Shown here one piece after another: positions 59,701 through 64,000 of a DNA stretch of 64,000 bases. Numbering within the stretch: the first letter of the stretch is position 1; each line of letters opens with the position of its first letter. The notes beneath the pieces were generated by a model. That model was not told where the DNA came from and ran no database searches. It saw only the letters and a program-made list of their open reading frames with translations. The position numbers were made by a program, and so were the translations under genes. The stretch spans positions 1-64,000 of the forward strand of contig NZ_CALCDX010000215.1 of NCBI RefSeq assembly GCF_937900395.1, in the 5' to 3' direction. Source of the DNA: an uncultured Caulobacter sp. (GTDB lineage Bacteria; Pseudomonadota; Alphaproteobacteria; Caulobacterales; Caulobacteraceae).

Positions 59701-59720
59701 ATATTCGAACATTCGAATAT
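59701..59720. promoter_or_regulatory. BigR-type operator, best copy
   Basis: The sequence atattcgaacattcgaatat is an almost perfect palindrome between the divergent tauE-like and persulfide dioxygenase genes. It resembles the AT-rich BigR operator of Agrobacterium and Xylella. Confidence 0.75.
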
Positions 59721-59726
59721 ATATAT

Positions 59727-59740
59727 GAAAACCGGTTTTC
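59727..59740. promoter_or_regulatory. Perfect 14-bp palindrome before the dioxygenase gene
   Basis: gaaaaccggttttc lies 16 bases before the start codon at 59757. It could be a second operator or a small mRNA hairpin. It does not resemble the BigR site. Confidence 0.4.
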
Positions 59741-59756
59741 AACCAGGAATTCGATC

Positions 59757-60674
59757 ATGCCGCTTCAGGACGCCGCCCTCGAGACCGCCGCCGCGCTTGT
59801 CGACGGCGCGGTGAAGCCCGAGGTGCGAGCCTTCTTCGATCCCGCCACGTTCACCGTATCCTACGTCGTGAAGGACCCGGGGTCCGACGCTTGCGCGATC
59901 ATCGACAGCGTACTGGATTTCGACCCGGCGTCGGGGCGGACCAGCCGCGCCAGCGCCGACAAGATCATCGACTACGTCCAGAGCAGGCGCTTGCGTGTGG
60001 CTTGGATCCTCGAGACCCACGCGCACGCGGACCATCTGTCCGCCGCGCCGTATCTTCAAGCCAAGCTCGGCGGGAAGATCGCGATCGGCGCTCACATCGT
60101 CGCCGTGCAGCGCGTGTTCGGCGGGCTGTTCGGCCTCGGGGCGGATTTCGAAGCCAACGGACGCCAGTTCGATAAGCTGTTCGAAGACGGCGAGCGGTTC
60201 GAGATCGGCGACATGGAGGCCGTCGTGCTGCATACGCCGGGGCATACGCCGGCCTGCGTCAGCTACGTCATCGGCGACGCCGTCTTCGTGGGCGACACCC
60301 TGTTCATGCCCGACTACGGCTCGGCCCGTTGCGACTTTCCGGGCGGCGACGCGGCGACCCTGTACGCCTCGGTTCGCCGTTTGCTCGCCTTGCCGCCCCA
60401 GACGCGGATGTTTCTTTGCCACGACTACCTGCCGCCGACGCGCGAGGAGTTTCGCTGGGAAACCACCGTCGCCGAGCAGCGCGCCCACAATATCCATCTC
60501 CACGACGGCGTCAGCGAAGGCGAGTTCGTGGGCAAGCGACGCGCTCGCGACGCGACCTTGCCCATGCCCCGCCTGATCCTGCCGTCCGTGCAGGTGAATA
60601 TCCGCGCCGGCCGACTTCCCGAGCCGGAGGCGAATGGCGTCCGCTATCTGAAGCTGCCGATCGACGCTGTCTGA
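59757..60674 (+). CDS. blh: Persulfide dioxygenase, ETHE1/Blh type (metallo-beta-lactamase fold)
   Basis: A 305-residue mononuclear iron enzyme that oxidises glutathione persulfide to sulfite. The metal motif T-H-A-H-A-D-H is at residues 87-93. The second His is in LHTPGHTPACVSYV, the bridging Asp in FVGDTLFMPDYGSARCDFPG (an ETHE1 mark), and the last His in FLCHDYLPP. The C-terminal ~75 residues (WETTVAEQRAHNIHLHDGVS) match the BigR-linked hydrolase Blh. It is divergent from the sulfite exporter with the BigR operator between, which fits induction by persulfide. Confidence 0.93.
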   Translation: MPLQDAALETAAALVDGAVKPEVRAFFDPATFTVSYVVKDPGSDACAIIDSVLDFDPASGRTSRASADKIIDYVQSRRLRVAWILETHAHADHLSAAPYLQAKLGGKIAIGAHIVAVQRVFGGLFGLGADFEANGRQFDKLFEDGERFEIGDMEAVVLHTPGHTPACVSYVIGDAVFVGDTLFMPDYGSARCDFPGGDAATLYASVRRLLALPPQTRMFLCHDYLPPTREEFRWETTVAEQRAHNIHLHDGVSEGEFVGKRRARDATLPMPRLILPSVQVNIRAGRLPEPEANGVRYLKLPIDAV

Positions 60675-60697
60675 CCTGTTCTTGGTCGGGCAGGCTG

Positions 60698-61246
60698 TCA
60701 GCGCGCCGCGGCGGCTTCGCTGCGACGCACGCGCATGGCCGGCTGCGAGCCGATCTTCATCATATAGCTTCCCATGGCGGCCTTGCGGATCTCGACGGTC
60801 GCGCCAGGCTTGGGCGGCTTGCCAAGGCTCTGGTCGTCGATCTGACGCCAGACCGCGCCGTCTTCCAGGGTCATGACGAGGCGTCCCTCGGCGTCCAGGC
60901 GAGCCGTCTTGATCACGGCCTGCAGCGTTTCGGTTTCGGCCTTGTCGGCGCCGCGATCCAGGATCGACAAGGTCGGGAGATTCAGCCCGAACGCCTGGCG
61001 CCGCGCGGCGCGGGCCGACCTCTTGTCGATGATGATGACGTCGCCCGTCTCTTGCGCCTTGGTGACCGACTGGGCGGCCTTATCGTAGCAGGTCAGCCGC
61101 TCGCCATCGGCCTTGATCGCGCTACAGGCCTTCAGCGCCTTGATCACGTCGGGCTCGGGCGCCGTCTGAGCCAGGGCGCTGTTTGCCGTCAGGGCTAGGG
61201 CGAGTGCGCTCAGGAGGACGGGGCGGGTCATGATCGTGTTTCCCAT
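60698..61246 (-). CDS. Secreted protein of unknown function
   Basis: A 182-residue protein with signal peptide (ending NSALAQ) and start at 61246 behind an exact AAGGAGG. The mature part opens VIKALKACSAIKADGERLTCYDKAA, a two-Cys pattern common in small periplasmic proteins. It ends with a beta-rich part LVMTLEDGAVWRQIDDQSLG and KAAMGSYMMKIGSQPAMRVRR that resembles proteins of unknown role in Caulobacterales. The start shares one base with the oxygenase stop, so the two genes are co-translated. Confidence 0.72.
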   Translation of the reverse strand: MGNTIMTRPVLLSALALALTANSALAQTAPEPDVIKALKACSAIKADGERLTCYDKAAQSVTKAQETGDVIIIDKRSARAARRQAFGLNLPTLSILDRGADKAETETLQAVIKTARLDAEGRLVMTLEDGAVWRQIDDQSLGKPPKPGATVEIRKAAMGSYMMKIGSQPAMRVRRSEAAAAR

Positions 61247-61977
61247 CAGCCGACCTCCTTGCCGCCCAAGAGCCAGCCCGTCAGCGACAGTCGCTTGGCC
61301 TCGGCGTAGCTGGCGACCTGCGCCACCGAGTGGGCGGTCGGCACCTTGAACAAGGTCAGCACATTGAAGCCGGGCGCAAGACCGCGGGTGACGTTTCCTT
61401 CGGCGTCGTGGAACAGCAGCTGACCGCCCCAGTCCGGCCGCCAGCGTCGCGTGAAGCCCAGGGTGAAGGCGGCCAGGCGATGGTCCTTGCGGTGGCTGTC
61501 GTCATGCACGGTCAGGAAGTCGCCGGGACGATAGTAGGATGCTTGGACCCGAACGCCGGTCACTTCCCGTGCGCCGATCACGCGACCGCCCAAATCCAGG
61601 AATTCGCGGCTCTCCAGGAGCTCGGTCGCGCGATGGATCGGCGCTTCTGGGCCGCGAGGATATTCGTCCTGCAGCGCGTACGACATGTGCACGAAGGAGA
61701 ATGTTTTGCCGGCGCGTCGGATGGCGCCTTGCAGGAACTGGCGAACCTGGGCCTCGCCGAATTTCTTGATGACGTCGGGGCTGATCACCAGGGTCTCGCC
61801 CGTCTCGTCCGGCGCGACGATGTTCCAGGTGAGCGGCTCCAGCAGTCCCGCCACGGCCTCGGCGTCATCCGGCGCGAGGAACACCGGAATCTGGACGTAA
61901 CCCTCCTGCGCGAACCGCGCGGCGAACGTGTCGATCGGCAGATCGGAATTGATTCTCAGGGGTGGATGCAGGGCCAT
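61246..61977 (-). CDS. 2-oxoglutarate/Fe(II) oxygenase, prolyl 4-hydroxylase-like
   Basis: A 243-residue double-stranded beta-helix oxygenase. Iron ligands are in FLTVHDDSHRKDHRLAAF (H-x-D) and KVPTAHSVAQVA (distal His), and the 2-oxoglutarate Arg/Lys should lie in the following EAKRLSLTGWL. RPDWGGQLLFHDAEGN matches the P4H family. It may hydroxylate a protein such as an elongation factor or ribosomal protein, but the target is unknown. It is first in an operon with the secreted protein above. Confidence 0.87.
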   Translation of the reverse strand: MALHPPLRINSDLPIDTFAARFAQEGYVQIPVFLAPDDAEAVAGLLEPLTWNIVAPDETGETLVISPDVIKKFGEAQVRQFLQGAIRRAGKTFSFVHMSYALQDEYPRGPEAPIHRATELLESREFLDLGGRVIGAREVTGVRVQASYYRPGDFLTVHDDSHRKDHRLAAFTLGFTRRWRPDWGGQLLFHDAEGNVTRGLAPGFNVLTLFKVPTAHSVAQVASYAEAKRLSLTGWLLGGKEVG

Positions 61978-62565
61978 TCGAACTCGGACACGCGACGCAA
62001 GGACGGCATCAATCTGCCGACGCTATATTCAAGCGATGCTTCTTCTTCTAGCGCAACCGCTCGGTGTGCTTTTCAGCCTTAAATATGGGCGCTTAAAACA
62101 ACCTCGGCCTAATCTTTAGGCTTTGCATTGTATTGCGACGCCCTGGTACCGATACCGCTGATCGCGCAACGGCGTTCTTGATGGAATTGTGTCGCTTTCC
62201 GGTTGCCCTATCAGAGTGTTAATTGCCCGAAAATCGATATCAAAGACATCGCTTTACTGGGAAGAGTTTTGATGAATATCAATAAATTCTAGCATGAACT
62301 TTGTGTAATGTTTCGATTTTGTAATGGAATCGTTGTGTCCATCTTGCTGAAATTGATGGGTTTTTATAGCCGCAAAGTCGCGCTGCGCGCGATAATGTGT
62401 CGCATTTGAGACACTGGCGTAGATTTCTTGCTTCAAGGGCGCGGGTCGCGGTTGACCCGACGCGGCGGACACCGCCTCCATGCCCCCAATGCCCGGTTCC
62501 TGGAGGGTCGGGGGGGAGCGCTCGCCATTGATCCGCGATGGCCGCGCAAGTTTTTGGAGGTGGAA
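61978..62565. other. Long promoter region of the last TonB receptor
   Basis: A 588-base gap, AT-rich from about 62050 to 62420. It holds a small palindrome gtgtc-gcatttga-gacac (62397-62414), a hairpin cgggtc/gacccg near 62441-62458 and no recognised gene. The length suggests several regulatory sites or a structured leader. Confidence 0.5.
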
Positions 62566-64000
62566 TTGCTAGGTATTGTTAGCCGTCGAAAGAGCCTGCT
62601 GGCGTCTTCGATCCTTTGCGGCGTCGTGCTGCCGGCCGTTGGCGCCTGGGCGCAACAGACGTCGACGGAAGAGCCGGCTCAGGTTGAGGAAATCGTCGTC
62701 ACCGGTTCGCGCATCGCGCGTCCCGATCTGACGTCCTCGAGCCCGATCGCCCAAGTTGGCGCGGCTGAACTGAAGCAGTCGGGCGTCGTCAACACCGAAA
62801 ACCTGCTGAACACCCTGCCGCAAGCGGTCCCGGGCATCACCTCGACCGTCAACAACGGCAGCAACGGCACCGCCACCGTCAACCTGCGCGGCCTGGGCTC
62901 GAACCGCACCCTGGTGCTGGTCGACGGCAAGCGCCAGACCCCGACCACCCAGACCGGCACCGTCGACCTGAACCTGATCCCGCCGGCGCTGATCAAGCGC
63001 ATCGACGTCGTGTCCGGCGGCGGCTCGGCCGTCTACGGTTCGGACGCGATCTCGGGCGTCGTCAACTTCACGCTGAAGACCGACTTCGAAGGCCTGGAAT
63101 TCTCGACCGGCTATTCGAAGACCGACAATGGCGAAGCGCCGATCTATTCGGCCGACCTGACGATGGGCGCCAACTTCGCCGATCGTAGGGGCAATGTCGT
63201 TCTGAGCCTGGGCTACAACAAGCGCGAAGCGCTGACCCAAGGCCAGCGTGGCGGCATGCTGAACACGGCCTGGGGCGACAACGCCACCAAGACCGGCTTT
63301 GTCCCCTCGGGTTCGGGCTCCAACGAGCCGGGCCGCGTCGATCCCTTCGTGTCGGGCAAGTTCATCACCCTGCCGGGCGTCACCAACAGCGCCGCCAACT
63401 CGGCCCTGTTCCTGACCGATGGCAATGTGCGCCTCTACAGCAGCGCCACCGACACCTACAACTTCGCCCCGGTCAACTACGTCCAGACGCCGCAAGAGCG
63501 CTTCTCGGTCACGTCGCTGGCGAACTATGAAATCAAGCCGGGCCTGCGCGCCTACGCCAAGGGCAACTTCGTCAACAGCCAGGTGACCACCCAGCTGGCC
63601 CCGACGCCCATCGGCAGCCGCACCTTCCGGTTCACGCTGGACAACAACCCGTTCCTGACGGCGGCCGCCAAGACCGCGCTGAACAGCCTCGGGTCATCGA
63701 CGGCTTACACGATCCCGGCGTCGAGCTCCTGGACCGCGGGCACGTTCACCGACGTCGATACGGATGGCGATGGCCTGTACGACACCGTCACCGGCAGCTT
63801 CAACCGCCGCCTGACGGAAGTCGGTCCGCGCATCTCGAAGTTCAACTTCTACGGCTACCAGATGCAACTGGGCCTGAAGGGCGACATCGACGCGATCAAC
63901 GGCGGCTTCGACGTTTACTACCAGTACGGCAACACCCACGGCACCAACACGCTGCTGGGCGACACCAGCCTGGCCCGCATCCAGCAGGCCCTGCTGCTGA
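62566..64000 (+). CDS. TonB-dependent receptor, N-terminal part (runs off the window)
   Basis: The first ~478 residues of an outer-membrane receptor. TTG at 62566 is the best start: an exact GGAGGTGG lies just before it and the product then opens with a signal peptide (RRKSLLASSILCGVVLPAVGAWAQ in outline). A TonB box-like VEEIVVTGSRIARPDL and the plug (about 45-165, with VNLRGLGSNRTLVLVDGKR and RIDVVSGGGSAVYGSDA) follow, then barrel strands. No STN domain is present. Ligand unknown; the form resembles the numerous Caulobacter receptors for plant-derived compounds. Confidence 0.93.
   Translation, partial: MLGIVSRRKSLLASSILCGVVLPAVGAWAQQTSTEEPAQVEEIVVTGSRIARPDLTSSSPIAQVGAAELKQSGVVNTENLLNTLPQAVPGITSTVNNGSNGTATVNLRGLGSNRTLVLVDGKRQTPTTQTGTVDLNLIPPALIKRIDVVSGGGSAVYGSDAISGVVNFTLKTDFEGLEFSTGYSKTDNGEAPIYSADLTMGANFADRRGNVVLSLGYNKREALTQGQRGGMLNTAWGDNATKTGFVPSGSGSNEPGRVDPFVSGKFITLPGVTNSAANSALFLTDGNVRLYSSATDTYNFAPVNYVQTPQERFSVTSLANYEIKPGLRAYAKGNFVNSQVTTQLAPTPIGSRTFRFTLDNNPFLTAAAKTALNSLGSSTAYTIPASSSWTAGTFTDVDTDGDGLYDTVTGSFNRRLTEVGPRISKFNFYGYQMQLGLKGDIDAINGGFDVYYQYGNTHGTNTLLGDTSLARIQQALLL

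Overview
The window is 64 kb of a GC-rich chromosome that reads as Caulobacter or a very close relative. The reasons are an S-layer protein whose first ~245 residues resemble Caulobacter RsaA, many TonB-dependent receptors (TBDRs), a hexuronate/xylan gene set and FCD- and BigR-type regulation. No rRNA or replication-origin marker is present, so the species is not fixed.

1-30.8 kb is ordinary chromosome. It opens with the end of an acyl-CoA synthetase, then a galactose dehydrogenase, a cyclophilin and an MFS transporter. A FecI-type sigma factor, FecR regulator and large TBDR follow, with a gamma-glutamyltransferase behind them (4.4-11.2 kb). A candidate structured RNA, a frameshifted secreted protein and an M14 peptidase come next. 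From 15.6 to 28.6 kb lies a hexuronate/glucuronoxylan region: FCD regulator, mannonate dehydratase, two MFS transporters, GH43 beta-xylosidase, GH2 beta-glucuronidase and a TBDR. UxuR-like operators lie before manD and the beta-glucuronidase gene. A TetR regulator, a YjbR-like protein, MsrA and tRNA-Ser(GGA) close the region.

30.87-50.40 kb is an integrative mobilizable element inserted at the 3' end of tRNA-Ser. It is bounded by a perfect 19-bp repeat and carries a tyrosine integrase, a TraA-type relaxase, TraC/TraD-like genes and a Ti/RSF1010-like oriT. No type IV secretion genes are seen. The cargo includes a four-gene operon of unknown function (two paralogues, a sigma-region-4-like protein, a HEPN-like protein), several XRE/AlpA regulators, an orphan HigA, decayed HNH and HipB genes, and an IS5-family insertion. 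It also includes a second S-layer-type protein followed by a methyltransferase of the family that methylates outer-surface protein lysines in Rickettsia. This S-layer/methyltransferase pair is the most striking content.

50.5-60.7 kb is a sulfide/persulfide detoxification locus. It encodes SQR, thioredoxin 2, a DUF2892 protein, TolC, rhodanese, an RND pump, a BigR/SqrR-like ArsR repressor, a TauE exporter and an ETHE1/Blh persulfide dioxygenase. BigR-like palindromes sit in both divergent promoters. The window ends with a secreted protein, a prolyl-4-hydroxylase-like oxygenase and the 5' part of another TBDR.
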